A stretch of 64,000 bases of DNA from Bacillota bacterium (GCA_023400235.1 JAEXFI010000014.1:124001-188000), one strand, 5' to 3'. Shown: positions 52,610 through 62,207, counted from the first letter of the stretch. Notes: generated from the sequence alone by a model not told the origin. Numbers and translations are program-made.

Positions 52610-54598
52610 ATGAGTAAGTTAGACACAGCATGTATAAATACCATAAGGATTTTGGCTGCCGAGGCAGTTCAGTCAGCTAATTCCGGACATCCGGGCCTGC
52701 CGCTGGGAGCAGCTCCGATTGCATATTCGGTTTGGGCCAAGCACATGAAGCACAACCCAAAGAACCCAAATTGGGCGGGAAGAGACAGATTTGTTCTTTC
52801 TGCAGGTCACGGTTCAGCAATGTTATACTCACTTCTGCACGTTTTTGGCTACAATGTTTCACTTGAAGACCTTAAAAACTTCAGACAGTTCGGAAGCAAA
52901 ACTCCCGGACACCCCGAATTCGGTCACACTGAAGGTGTTGAAATCACCACCGGTCCCCTTGGACAGGGTGTTGCAAACGGCGTGGGTTTTGCAATGGCAG
53001 AAAGATTGATGGCTTCCAAGTTCAACAAGGAAGGCTATAACGTAGTTGACAACTATACTTATGTATTGTCAGGTGACGGCTGCCTTATGGAAGGTGTTGC
53101 CTCTGAAGCAGCCTCTTTGGCAGGCACTTTGAAGCTTGGCAGGCTGATTCTTTTATATGACAGCAACAAGATCACCATAGAAGGGGATACCAGCATAGCC
53201 TTTACAGAGGACGTAGCTAAGCGTTTTGATGCATATGGCTGGCAGGTTCTCAGAGTTGAGGATGGCAACAGTGCCGACGATATCAGCGCTGCCATAGAAA
53301 AGGCAAAAGCTGAAACAGGTATGCCTTCCATCATAATAGTTAATACTCAGATCGGCTACGGTTCGCCAAAAGCAGGAACCTCCGGAGTACACGGAGAGCC
53401 CCTTGGCGTAGAAGCTTTGAGTAAAACCAAGGAATACCTGGGAATGTGCAAGGATGATTGCTTCAATGTAACCGATGAGGTTGCCGGGTTTACCAAGGAT
53501 TTTGTACAGGCAGGCATCAAAGCCGAAGAAGCCTGGAACGAAATGTTTAAAAAGTACGCTGCGGAATATCCCGGCCTTGCAAAGGAATGGGAATTGTGGC
53601 AGGGCAACAACTATGAAGAGCTTCTGTTGAAGGATGAAAATTTCTGGAAATTTGACACAAAGCCAAATGCTACCAGAGCCATATCCGGAAACATAATAAA
53701 CTATCTTGCCGGAAAGCTTCCAAACTTTGTTGGAGGTTCTGCTGACCTGGCTCCTTCCAATAAGACCTACATGAAGGATATGGGTGATTTCTCGGCTGCT
53801 GATTACAGCGGAAGAAATCTTCACTTTGGCGTAAGAGAGCACGGAATGGCAGCCATAGCCAATGCCATGGCAATCTACGGCGGCTTGAGGACTTATTGCT
53901 CAACCTTCTTTGTTTTCACTGATTACATGAAGGGTGCCATGAGATTATCAGCTCTTATGAAGACTCCTGTTACCTATGTAATGACACATGACAGCATCGG
54001 AGTTGGAGAAGACGGACCAACCCATCAGCCAATAGAGCAGCTTGCTTCCGTCAGAAGCATACCAAACTTTATTGATTTCAGACCTGCTGATGCAAATGAA
54101 ACTGCTGCCGGCTGGTTTACAGCCGTTACAAGTACATCTGCACCAACCTGTCTTGTTTTAACCAGACAGAACCTGCCTGTTCTTGATATTGACGGAAAGA
54201 TAGCCCTAAAAGGTGCATATACACTTCTGGACTCAAAGAATTCCGCTCCACAGGTTATCCTTATAGCTTCCGGCTCTGAGGTGCATGTGACCCTTGAAGC
54301 AGGAAAACAGCTCCAGGCAGAAGGCATAGATGCCAGAGTAGTAAGCATGCCTTCAATGGCCCTTTTTGAGAAGCAGTCCGCAGAATATAAGGAAAGTGTA
54401 CTGCCTTCTTCAGTGGCAAACAGAGTTGCAGTAGAAGCTGCAACCTCCTTCGGCTGGCACAAGTATGTGGGCCTAAAGGGTGAAACCGTGACAATAGATA
54501 CCTTTGGTGCCTCAGGCCCTGCTGAACTGCTTTTCAAGCACTTTGGCTTCACAGCTGAGAACATCGCGGCAAAAGCAAAGGCAGTAATTGCCAAGTAA
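52610..54598 (+). CDS. tkt: Transketolase
   Basis: A 662-residue thiamine-diphosphate enzyme of the pentose phosphate pathway. Thiamine motif: GDGCLMEGVASEAASLAGTLKL, ending about 27 residues later in N-K-I-T. Substrate-site markers: SAGHGSAMLYSLLH, GVREHGMAAIANAMA, THDSIGVGEDGPTHQPIEQLA and the C-terminal FGASGP. Full length, strong GGGGAGGA ribosome site, own terminator. In a fermenting clostridium it also supplies pentose carbon entry after hemicellulose use. Confidence 0.97.
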   Translation: MSKLDTACINTIRILAAEAVQSANSGHPGLPLGAAPIAYSVWAKHMKHNPKNPNWAGRDRFVLSAGHGSAMLYSLLHVFGYNVSLEDLKNFRQFGSKTPGHPEFGHTEGVEITTGPLGQGVANGVGFAMAERLMASKFNKEGYNVVDNYTYVLSGDGCLMEGVASEAASLAGTLKLGRLILLYDSNKITIEGDTSIAFTEDVAKRFDAYGWQVLRVEDGNSADDISAAIEKAKAETGMPSIIIVNTQIGYGSPKAGTSGVHGEPLGVEALSKTKEYLGMCKDDCFNVTDEVAGFTKDFVQAGIKAEEAWNEMFKKYAAEYPGLAKEWELWQGNNYEELLLKDENFWKFDTKPNATRAISGNIINYLAGKLPNFVGGSADLAPSNKTYMKDMGDFSAADYSGRNLHFGVREHGMAAIANAMAIYGGLRTYCSTFFVFTDYMKGAMRLSALMKTPVTYVMTHDSIGVGEDGPTHQPIEQLASVRSIPNFIDFRPADANETAAGWFTAVTSTSAPTCLVLTRQNLPVLDIDGKIALKGAYTLLDSKNSAPQVILIASGSEVHVTLEAGKQLQAEGIDARVVSMPSMALFEKQSAEYKESVLPSSVANRVAVEAATSFGWHKYVGLKGETVTIDTFGASGPAELLFKHFGFTAENIAAKAKAVIAK

Positions 54599-54641
54599 AT
54601 TATTTAATATAATTTAAGCTGGAATTAGTTTTCAGTAACAT

Positions 54642-54693
54642 AAAGGGGCTGGTGTCCAATGGATAAATTTATTCACTGGGCACCAGCCCTTTT
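54642..54693 (+). terminator. Terminator of transketolase gene
   Basis: AAAGGGGCTGGTGTCCA / TGGGCACCAGCCCTTTT, stem about 16 bp with T run. The right arm overlaps the partner of a three-way-junction element just downstream. Confidence 0.88.
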
Positions 54694-54760
54694 GCGTTTT
54701 TGTGAGCGCCCATGCAGGCGAACAAAAACGCCTGAGTTTTCCGCAGAAAACACAGGCGCC
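54680..54760 (-). repeat. Dispersed three-way-junction element R4
   Basis: On the minus strand: GGCGCC, then GTGTTTTC-TGCG-GAAAAC, then a longer stem GCGTTTTTGT / ACAAAAACGC with its own small loop, and a closing GGTGCC that pairs with GGCGCC but lies in the terminator arm. It keeps the TTTTCTGCGGAAAA hairpin of R1-R3 exactly. It lacks the fourth hairpin and any tRNA copy. Confidence 0.6.
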
Positions 54761-54819
54761 GGTTATAACCATTATTTCTACCATAACATATTTATTTTCT
54801 TCACCCGGGCTTTACCTTC

Positions 54820-55614
54820 TTATGAAAGAAGCGCCCTGTCATTGGCAAATTCCTCACCACTGGCTTTCCCAAACCGCTTTAGCAAGTCTTCCACTGTGAG
54901 CTTCTGCTTCTCTTCGCCCTTTATATCCAGTATAACCTTGCCCTCATGCATCATTATCAATCGGTTGCCGTGCTTGATTGCATCCCGCATGTTGTGGGTT
55001 ACCATTAAAGCCGTCAGCTTATCCTCTGCAATGAATCTGTCGCTTAGCTGCAATACCTTGGCGGCAGTCTTAGGGTCAAGTGCCGCAGTATGCTCATCCA
55101 GCAGCAGAATTCTCGGCTTTTTCAGCGTCGCCATCAAAAGGGTCAGCGCCTGCCTCTGGCCTCCTGAGAGCAGCCCCACTTTGGCATCCAGCCTGTTCTC
55201 AAGTCCCAGCTCCAGATGGCTGAGCAATTCCCTGTAGAGAGCTCTTTCCTTGTTTTTTATTCCCCAGCTTAAGCCCCGGCTTTGTCCTCTCCGGTATGCC
55301 AGAGCCAGGTTCTCTTCTATACCCATATTTGCGGCAGTACCCATCATGGGGTCCTGGAATACCCTGCCCAGCAATGCCGCACGCCTGTGTTCCGAATATT
55401 TTGTAACCTCGGTATTATCTATGAAAATAGAACCCCTATCCACCGGATATACTCCAGCAACACTGTTCAGCAGGGTTGACTTGCCTGCACCGTTTCCGCC
55501 GATCAAGGTGACAAAATCACCCTCTTCAAGCTCCAGGCTTAAATTTTTAAGCGCAAGCTTTTCATTTACGGTTCCGGGATAAAATACCTTGTATATTCCA
55601 TTTACCTTAAGCAT
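54820..55614 (-). CDS. TrpZ-type ABC transporter ATP-binding protein
   Basis: A 264-residue ATPase: Walker A GGNGAGKSTLLN, signature LLSGGQRQALTLLMATL, Walker B ILLLDEHTAALDPKTA. It is typical of the COG1101 subunit found with COG4120 permeases and COG2984 binding proteins, transporters for aromatic amino acids. It begins one base after the permease stop. Last gene of the T-box-controlled operon. Confidence 0.9.
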   Translation of the reverse strand: MLKVNGIYKVFYPGTVNEKLALKNLSLELEEGDFVTLIGGNGAGKSTLLNSVAGVYPVDRGSIFIDNTEVTKYSEHRRAALLGRVFQDPMMGTAANMGIEENLALAYRRGQSRGLSWGIKNKERALYRELLSHLELGLENRLDAKVGLLSGGQRQALTLLMATLKKPRILLLDEHTAALDPKTAAKVLQLSDRFIAEDKLTALMVTHNMRDAIKHGNRLIMMHEGKVILDIKGEEKQKLTVEDLLKRFGKASGEEFANDRALLS

Positions 55615-56508
55615 TTACTCGCCCTCCTTAATGGATATTTTTGCAGGGCGGAAATATTTTTTAAGTTCGGGCAATGCCAAGGCAACTGCAACTGTGATTG
55701 CTGTAAACAGCTTCAAGTCATTAGCAGGCATACCTAACTTCAGCACCAGGGCTATTATTATACGGTAGGTAATAGCACCCAAGACCAGTGCAATAAGCCT
55801 GCTGAAAAAACTCTTCTTCCCAAACAGCACTTCACCTATGATTACAGACGCAAGGCCGATAACTATGGACCCTACCCCCATTTGTACATCCGCAAAGCTC
55901 TGGCTTTGAGAAATCAAGGCTCCGCTCACCGCTACAAGGCCGTTGCTGATAATCAGGCCTACTATCTTCATTGCGTTGGTATTGATACCCTGGGCACGTA
56001 CCATGTTGGGATTATCTCCGGTTGCCCGTATCGCAGAGCCGATTTCTGTTCCAAAAAACCAGTACAGCAAACCCACCACCACCGAAACACATATAAGTCC
56101 CAGTGAAATCACGGCCGCAGTATTATCCAAGCCCAGCCTGATGAAAGGTGTATAGACCGTATCCATCCTTAAAAGAGCTATATTGGCCTTTCCCATTATG
56201 TGCAAGTTGACAGAGTACAAAGCAATCATGGTCAAAATTCCCGACAAGAGAGCCGGTATTTTAAGCTTTGTGTGCAGCAGCCCTGTTATCAGCCCCGCTG
56301 CCAATCCTCCCACCAGAGCCAAAGCCGTTGCAGCAAATGGATTTATGCCAACACTTATTGCCTTGGCTGCAATGGCCGCACCCATTGCGATGCTGCCCTC
56401 AACAGTCAGATCCGCAATATCCAGAATGCGATAGGTAATATACACGCCTATGGTCATTACAGCCCAAAGCAGGCCAAGGGATATTGCACCAAGAATTATA
56501 TCCAGCAT
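55615..56508 (-). CDS. TrpY-type ABC transporter permease
   Basis: A 297-residue membrane protein of the branched-chain-permease-like COG4120 family with about eight helices. Motifs: GVYITYRILDIADLTVEGSIAMGAA near the N-terminus and GTEIGSAIRATGDNPNMVRAQGI in the cytoplasmic loop that contacts the ATPase. Encoded between the binding protein and the ATPase in one operon. Confidence 0.9.
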   Translation of the reverse strand: MLDIILGAISLGLLWAVMTIGVYITYRILDIADLTVEGSIAMGAAIAAKAISVGINPFAATALALVGGLAAGLITGLLHTKLKIPALLSGILTMIALYSVNLHIMGKANIALLRMDTVYTPFIRLGLDNTAAVISLGLICVSVVVGLLYWFFGTEIGSAIRATGDNPNMVRAQGINTNAMKIVGLIISNGLVAVSGALISQSQSFADVQMGVGSIVIGLASVIIGEVLFGKKSFFSRLIALVLGAITYRIIIALVLKLGMPANDLKLFTAITVAVALALPELKKYFRPAKISIKEGE

Positions 56509-56568
56509 TTAATTCACCCGTTTTCATAGATTTAAACCCTGACCTGCCGGCCAGGTGTCCACCCAGTT

Positions 56569-57567
56569 TTATTTTTCCTTTATAATATACTGTTCCAAAT
56601 CAGCCGGTATCTTCAGTCCGATTTCTTTAGCCACTGTGCCGTTAATCGCATAGTCAAAGTTCTTGGAGCCTTCTATAGGCATAGATGCAGGCTTGGCTTC
56701 TCCCTTTAGTATCTTGACAGCCATAAGGCCGGCCTGGTAGCCCAGATCCTTATAATTTATGCCAAGAGTCGCTGTTCCGCCGCCCACTACCATGTTTGAC
56801 TCACCACAGATAACCGGTATTTTTGCTTTTGTGGTAACACTGCTGACAAGTGGCATTACAGATGCAAAGGTGTTATCAGTAGGAATGTATATTGCATCGC
56901 ATTCAGTCACTATGGATTGAGTTGCCTGTTGAACATCGTTTGAGTTGGTAACCGTTGCCTCAACATATGTGAGTCCCAGCTTTTCAATAGCCTCTTTTGC
57001 AGCCTCTGCCTGCACTACGGAGTTAACCTCACTGGAGTTGTACATTACACCAACCTTCTTGGCGTCAGGTACCAGCTTCTTCAGGAGATCCATCTGCTCC
57101 TTGATTGGGTTCATATCTGAGGTTCCTGTTACATTGCCTCCGGGAGCTTCATTTGACTCCACAAGCTTGGCTGATTCAAAATCGGTGACAGCCGTGGCAA
57201 CTATAGGTATTTCTGTGGTTTTTCCTGCAATTGACTGGGTTGCCTGAGTTCCTATGGCAAGCACCAAATCTGATTTATTGCTTACAAAGCGGTCACTTAT
57301 GGTTGAAAGATTATTCTGATCCCCCTGCGCATTCTGCAAATCAATTGAAATATTGTCTCCTTCAGTATAGCCATTAGCCTTGAGCGCTTCAATAAAACCT
57401 TCCCGTGCCGAGTCGAGTGCAACATGCTCCATGCCCTGAATAATCCCTATTTTCAGCTTCTCCGAACCATCACTTTTCCGGCTTCCGGTTCCAGTGCCAC
57501 AGCCCGCTGTTCCTGCCAGCACCGCCACAGACAATAATACTAATAAACCCCTATTAATTCTTTTCAT
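56569..57567 (-). CDS. TrpX-type ABC transporter substrate-binding lipoprotein
   Basis: A 332-residue protein with lipobox LAGTAGC (Cys23). It is a two-lobed periplasmic-binding fold of the COG2984 (ABC_sub_bind) family: IGIIQGMEHVALDSAREGF, LVLAIGTQATQS, VGVMYNSSEVNSV and YIPTDNTFA. Relatives carry aromatic amino acids, mostly tryptophan. It is the first gene behind the T-box. The T-box specifier reads a phenylalanine codon, so phenylalanine may be the cargo here. Confidence 0.88.
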   Translation of the reverse strand: MKRINRGLLVLLSVAVLAGTAGCGTGTGSRKSDGSEKLKIGIIQGMEHVALDSAREGFIEALKANGYTEGDNISIDLQNAQGDQNNLSTISDRFVSNKSDLVLAIGTQATQSIAGKTTEIPIVATAVTDFESAKLVESNEAPGGNVTGTSDMNPIKEQMDLLKKLVPDAKKVGVMYNSSEVNSVVQAEAAKEAIEKLGLTYVEATVTNSNDVQQATQSIVTECDAIYIPTDNTFASVMPLVSSVTTKAKIPVICGESNMVVGGGTATLGINYKDLGYQAGLMAVKILKGEAKPASMPIEGSKNFDYAINGTVAKEIGLKIPADLEQYIIKEK

Positions 57568-57681
57568 ACCCGTTCCTCCGTTCTACATATTAATTATTTA
57601 TATATTCAAACCATCCCCATGGGATAATTTTGAATTCTTAATAATCTCAAAAAGTACAACCTCTTCAAGACAATAAAAAAA

Positions 57682-57961
57682 CGCCTCTGTTAACCTACAG
57701 GGGCGATTATCTCGCGGTACCACCATGCTTCATTGTTTTCACAACCTCATTGAACAAATGCTTGTTCCTCCACTATAACGGGTGAATCCCGATAACACCT
57801 ACAGGGCCAATGCCTTTGAGTGTATAGCTCCCAAGATGAATTCACAGTATTTGTATCCGCCTTCTTTCACCAACCGAAGGCTCTCTGGAGGATTGAACAC
57901 TGCTACTGGTTCTTGATCACAACCTTTTAATATTAACTTGTACAGGGCTAAAAGCCTTTGT
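57682..57961 (-). promoter_or_regulatory. T-box leader, specifier UUC (Phe)
   Basis: Minus-strand transcript. Stem I has CAAGA / TCTTG at the base and CAGTGTT / AATACTG above. The internal loop has AGTA on the 5' side and GAA-TTC-A on the 3' side; TTC at 57840-57838 is in the specifier position. The T-box core GGTGGTACCGCG is at 57724-57713. The terminator CGCCCCTGT / ACAGAGGCG with T7 is at 57705-57675. Uncharged tRNA-Phe would favour read-through into the transporter operon. Confidence 0.88.
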
Positions 57962-57967
57962 ATGCGT

Positions 57968-57996
57968 ATTTTACTATAGAGATTTTTTTATGTCAA
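57968..57996 (-). promoter_or_regulatory. Promoter of T-box/transporter operon
   Basis: Minus strand TTGACA (57996-57991), 17-base spacer, TAAAAT (57973-57968). Confidence 0.85.
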
Positions 57997-58246
57997 CCAG
58001 TAAATATATCTAACAACCAGACCAAAAGCCTGACCAAAATGCATTTGTTTAAATTATACTATTTTATTGAATTTAATCAAATATTTTTTTCATTACCGTC
58101 CTGTTTCTGTGTTTTATTCCTATTCTTCCATATTCTTTTCCGTCCTTACCCAAGACCCTTATTTAGTCTATTTAGTTTTCTTTAGTTTTGTAACATAAAA
58201 ATAATTGTATCTCAACTATTAATTATCATTTATTATTATTTTATTA

Positions 58247-58275
58247 TTGACAAACAATAATTACTGAGTTATATT
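58247..58275 (+). promoter_or_regulatory. Promoter of DUF2975/XRE genes
   Basis: TTGACA (58247-58252), 17-base spacer, TATATT (58270-58275). The rest of the 57997-58360 gap is very AT-rich with nothing else recognisable. Confidence 0.7.
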
Positions 58276-58360
58276 ACAGTTAGGTTGATAATATATTATT
58301 ATATCATTAGTGGTCTGCAACAACTAACCACTAACATTAAAGTAATTTACGGAGGTTTAT

Positions 58361-58831
58361 ATGAAGCTTCAGCTGCCCGGGCAAAAAAATCTCAGCAATG
58401 TGGTAGAGGTGCTGTGTACTGTATTTCAAATACTGGGAGTAATCACCGTAGCATCCTTGCCATGGACGCTGAACAATTATCTCCTTTTTAAAAACAGCTA
58501 TGTATCAGAAAATGTGTATTATTCAATGCTGGTGCTTTTGTTTCTGTCTGGAGTATGTGCCTTTTCCATACTTGTACAGGCAAAAAAAATACTTCACAAT
58601 ATCAATAAAAAGGATCCTTTTACCTATGATACGGCAAAACGGATAAAATATATAGCCCACTGGTGTCTTCCTATTGCAGCAGCTTACCTGGCTGCCATAT
58701 ATTTCATCCCCTCAGCCTTTGTGCTTCTTGTGGGACTTACCTTCTTATTTCTCTCTGCCTGCATATTCATAATCTCCCAGCTATTCTACCAGGCAGTCAA
58801 CTACAAGCAGGAAAACGACCTGACTATCTAG
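58361..58831 (+). CDS. DUF2975 membrane protein
   Basis: A 156-residue protein with four hydrophobic helices (about residues 20-40, 55-75, 100-120, 125-148). The pattern ILHNINKKDPFTYDTAKRIKYIAHW is the DUF2975 signature. Ribosome site GGAGG. It is followed after 17 bases by a small XRE-type regulator, the usual partner of this family; function unknown, possibly the sensor half of a membrane-regulator pair. Confidence 0.85.
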   Translation: MKLQLPGQKNLSNVVEVLCTVFQILGVITVASLPWTLNNYLLFKNSYVSENVYYSMLVLLFLSGVCAFSILVQAKKILHNINKKDPFTYDTAKRIKYIAHWCLPIAAAYLAAIYFIPSAFVLLVGLTFLFLSACIFIISQLFYQAVNYKQENDLTI

Positions 58832-58848
58832 CGTAAAGGAGAACGAAG

Positions 58849-59076
58849 ATGCCCATCATAGTAAATGTTGATGTAATGCTGGCCAAGCGAAAGATGAGCT
58901 CAACCGAGCTGGCCGAAAAAATAGGAATTACAACTGCAAATCTTTCAATACTTAAGACCAATAAGGCCAAGGCCATCAGATTTTCCACCCTGGAAGAGCT
59001 TTGCAAGGCATTGAATTGCCAGCCTGCGGATATTCTGGAATACGTGCCGGAAAATGAAACAGCGGTTAAAAAATAG
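58849..59076 (+). CDS. Small XRE-family (YozG-type) regulator
   Basis: A 75-residue protein that is a single helix-turn-helix: MLAKRKMSSTELAEKIGIT, TANLSILKTNKAKAIRFSTLEELCKALNCQPADILEY. AAGGAG before the ATG. It belongs to the group always found next to DUF2975 genes. It probably controls its own operon and perhaps the following genes. Confidence 0.92.
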   Translation: MPIIVNVDVMLAKRKMSSTELAEKIGITTANLSILKTNKAKAIRFSTLEELCKALNCQPADILEYVPENETAVKK

Positions 59077-59148
59077 CCAGCTCTAACGCCAGGTCTTGAA
59101 TTATGCTGTCTGTATCAGTCAGTAAAACCATAAAAGGAGTGATTATCC

Positions 59149-60774
59149 ATGGAAGATAAGAAAAACCCCCAGAATGAGGGCACCACAAAGCAAACACCGG
59201 ACAGCGGGGTAAATAATCCGTCAGCAGCAGCAGTTCCCGCAGGAGCACCCTATTACAGCCCATATATTCCCCGTGATAAAACTCCGGAATACCAGGCCTT
59301 CAAGGCCAGGGTAATTTCGCCAAAGGGTGTTATCATTTCAGTATTGAGCATCCTGCTTGCAATCCTCTTTACCGAAACTATCTTATTAGGCGCCGCCGGA
59401 ATTTCCGTTCCTGTATTTGCCCTTGCCTTTTATTCCTCTCTTTTCTACTTTTTCAAGGAAAGCGGCAAGCCCTTTAACAAGCCTGCAATTTATCTGACTT
59501 TCCCGGTATTCTTGCTGGCCTTCAGCTTTTTCCTCCATTACAACCCCAGCACCCAGTTTATAACCTGGCTTACTCTTATCAGTGTGGTGTGCATACAGCT
59601 TGTAATGCTTGGAAACAGCCCCGGAGAAAAGCTTTTCTCCTTTGACATGCTGCTGAAGGTGCTGGTAAATGTAATATGCAGACCTTTTACCAATCTTGCC
59701 ATGCCCTTTATCTCTCTGGAATACCTCAGGGGCAGGAAAAGCAATACCTCTAAAAATGCCATATTGATTTTTATTGGCCTGGCAGTGTCACTTCCAGTTG
59801 CATTGATCCTGCTTGGCCTGTTTATGAGTGCTGACGCTGTATTTGAGAATGCGGTAAACAACTTGATAAATTATATGGGCGTGGATTTTGGTAATGCGTT
59901 TGCCGACATCCTTGTAGGGTTCTTCGGAGGTATTCTCCTCTCCGCTGCTCTGCTTGGCCTTAAATACGAAGATATAAAGAAGAGGCCTGCCGGTACAGTT
60001 GGCAATTGTCTGGACAGCCTGATTGTAGGAACTTTTCTGACCATTATAAATATTCTTCTCATAGCCTTCGTCGGCTTTCAATTTGCCTACCTGTTCGGAG
60101 GTACCAGCAATATCACTCTGACAGATATGTCTTACGCAGAATATGCCAGAAGGGGCTTCTTTGAGCTTACTGCAGCTTCAGGCCTGATATTTTCAATTGC
60201 TCTGTTTGTCATGGTAATGACCAGGAAAAAGGGCACCCACCTTCCCCTGTGGGTTAAGCTCTGCACGGTTTCTCTGTGCCTTTGCAATGGAGTTCTGCTT
60301 GTCTCAGGCTTGAAAAGAATGCTCCTTTATGTTGATGTATATGGCTTGAGTGTGAAACGTGTGCTGACTCTCTGGTTCATGTGTATTATCGGTCTGTGCC
60401 TTGTATGGCTGCTGCTGAAATCCTTCCTTCCCGGCGTAGATGCCATAAAGCTCATAGGTATAACTGTTGTGGCAGGTGTTTGCATTCTAAGCCTTACCAA
60501 TACAGAACGTTTAATAGCCCGATATAATATTGACAGGTATATCAGCAGCCCAAATAAAATAACCCTGGATGTGTACCACCTTGGAAGGCTTTCCTATACC
60601 ACTGCCCCTGAAATTGCAAGGCTAAAGACTATGGAGTCAAAAGACGGACAGTATACCCCTAGAGACATTGTAGACATCCTGTATAAACAGGAGCAGGCCT
60701 ATAATAACAGAAACAGGCTCTATGGCTTCACACTGGACAGCATCGGGGCACAGGAAATTTTTTCAGGAAAATAA
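59149..60774 (+). CDS. DUF4173 polytopic membrane protein
   Basis: A 541-residue protein. Residues 1-60 are soluble and low in complexity, with many Pro, Asn and Ala. Then 11-12 membrane helices follow and a soluble tail of about 70 residues. The central TYAEYARRGFFELTAAS-like stretch (MSYAEYARRGFFELTAASGL) is the DUF4173/DUF4153 hallmark. Function unknown; the family often lies near XRE/DUF2975 pairs, as here. AAGGAG precedes the ATG, 72 bases after the regulator stop. Confidence 0.85.
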   Translation: MEDKKNPQNEGTTKQTPDSGVNNPSAAAVPAGAPYYSPYIPRDKTPEYQAFKARVISPKGVIISVLSILLAILFTETILLGAAGISVPVFALAFYSSLFYFFKESGKPFNKPAIYLTFPVFLLAFSFFLHYNPSTQFITWLTLISVVCIQLVMLGNSPGEKLFSFDMLLKVLVNVICRPFTNLAMPFISLEYLRGRKSNTSKNAILIFIGLAVSLPVALILLGLFMSADAVFENAVNNLINYMGVDFGNAFADILVGFFGGILLSAALLGLKYEDIKKRPAGTVGNCLDSLIVGTFLTIINILLIAFVGFQFAYLFGGTSNITLTDMSYAEYARRGFFELTAASGLIFSIALFVMVMTRKKGTHLPLWVKLCTVSLCLCNGVLLVSGLKRMLLYVDVYGLSVKRVLTLWFMCIIGLCLVWLLLKSFLPGVDAIKLIGITVVAGVCILSLTNTERLIARYNIDRYISSPNKITLDVYHLGRLSYTTAPEIARLKTMESKDGQYTPRDIVDILYKQEQAYNNRNRLYGFTLDSIGAQEIFSGK

Positions 60775-60897
60775 ACCAGTGAAAAATAAATTCAATTCAT
60801 ATTTATTTGAAAGATTGACATCCTGAGCCTCAAATGTGATAAAATAAGAAAAACTTGCTTGAAGATTATTGAGCAGGATGGGGTCGAGGATAACTTT

Positions 60898-62199
60898 ATG
60901 TATGCAGATATAAACGAACTTTTTTTGTACCGTAATTTTGAAAACCAAAGCCTTTTTGAAAATTTCGTAGGTATAATCAACAATTACGAAAGTATTAACT
61001 ATGAAGAAATTAAAAAGAATATATACCAGTGTGCCAATGAGCTGGTTGAATTTGGCGTCCGGTACGGGTTGGCAGGAAATCTTTGGCACGGCTTTTTGAC
61101 CTATTCCCTGGTCAACGATGAAAATTGCTTCTCAAAGTCTCTGGAGATTAACGGCTCTGCCGAAGGCACCATCACCAGGCTCGCCATAAATGACTTTGAT
61201 TTATTCAAAAGACTTTACGATTTTGACCTGAGTTTGATTGATAAGGTTCTGGGAATCAAATGCCTTTGCTTTATTTCTGACTTTGTCAGCTCTGACTGTA
61301 CAAAGGCCATAATAGATCCGCAGACGGTATGGGCTTTAAAAGAGCTTACAGGTGTGCTTGGCTCCGCATCCCACAACCAGGAATTCTATAATCATATCAG
61401 CAGCTACTATCGCCGCTTTGGAGTAGGCAAATTTGCAATATACAGGGCATTCAAAGTTGTATCCGGCGGAAACCTGGAAGGTCAATCAGCAAATATCGTA
61501 CCAATACTTAATACAGAGCCGGTTACGCTTGAGGACCTGGTAGGCTATGAGCTTCAAAAGAAAGAGCTTATAAAAAACACTGAGGATTTTATAAACGGTC
61601 ACAGGGCTAACAATGTTTTGCTGTATGGAGACAGCGGTACGGGAAAGTCCACCAGCATCAAGGCTGTTCTAAACCGATACGGCAGCCGCGGTCTGAGGAT
61701 GATTGAGGTATACAAGCACCAGTTCGGATATCTGCAGGAGATAATTCAACAGGTAAAAGACCGGAATTATAAGTTTATAATATATATGGATGACCTTTCC
61801 TTTGAAGAATATGAAACAGAGTATAAGTATCTCAAAGCCATAATAGAAGGAGGACTGGAAATCCATCCGCAAAATGTCCTGCTGTATGCCACCTCCAACC
61901 GCAGGCATCTGATCCGTGAAAAGTGGAGCGACAAGGCTGACAGGGATGATGATCTCCACACCAATGATACGGTGCAGGAGAAGCTTTCACTGGCTGCCAG
62001 GTTTGGACTGTCCATCCTCTATATCTCCCCCAACAAGAAGGAGTTTAATAACATTGTCAGCGTTTTGGCGGACAAACACAACATTTCACTTCCTGAAGAT
62101 CAGCTGCTGCTGGAGGCCAACAGATGGGAAATGCGCCACGGAGGCTTATCCGGCAGAACAGCGCAGCATTTTATCACTTATCTTAAAACCAAAGTCTGA
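60898..62199 (+). CDS. DUF815 AAA-type ATPase
   Basis: About 433 residues from ATG 60898, eight bases after GAGG; an earlier TTG at 60859 has no ribosome site. The C-terminal half is an AAA ATPase of the DUF815 group: Walker A LYGDSGTGKSTSIKAV near residue 243, Walker B FIIYMDDLSFEEYE, sensor LLYATSNRRHLI and arginine-rich GGLSGRTAQHFI at the end. The N-terminal 220 residues are a helical domain that I cannot assign. No operon partners are certain; a terminator follows. Confidence 0.85.
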   Translation: MYADINELFLYRNFENQSLFENFVGIINNYESINYEEIKKNIYQCANELVEFGVRYGLAGNLWHGFLTYSLVNDENCFSKSLEINGSAEGTITRLAINDFDLFKRLYDFDLSLIDKVLGIKCLCFISDFVSSDCTKAIIDPQTVWALKELTGVLGSASHNQEFYNHISSYYRRFGVGKFAIYRAFKVVSGGNLEGQSANIVPILNTEPVTLEDLVGYELQKKELIKNTEDFINGHRANNVLLYGDSGTGKSTSIKAVLNRYGSRGLRMIEVYKHQFGYLQEIIQQVKDRNYKFIIYMDDLSFEEYETEYKYLKAIIEGGLEIHPQNVLLYATSNRRHLIREKWSDKADRDDDLHTNDTVQEKLSLAARFGLSILYISPNKKEFNNIVSVLADKHNISLPEDQLLLEANRWEMRHGGLSGRTAQHFITYLKTKV

Positions 62200-62207
62200 C
62201 AGACTAC

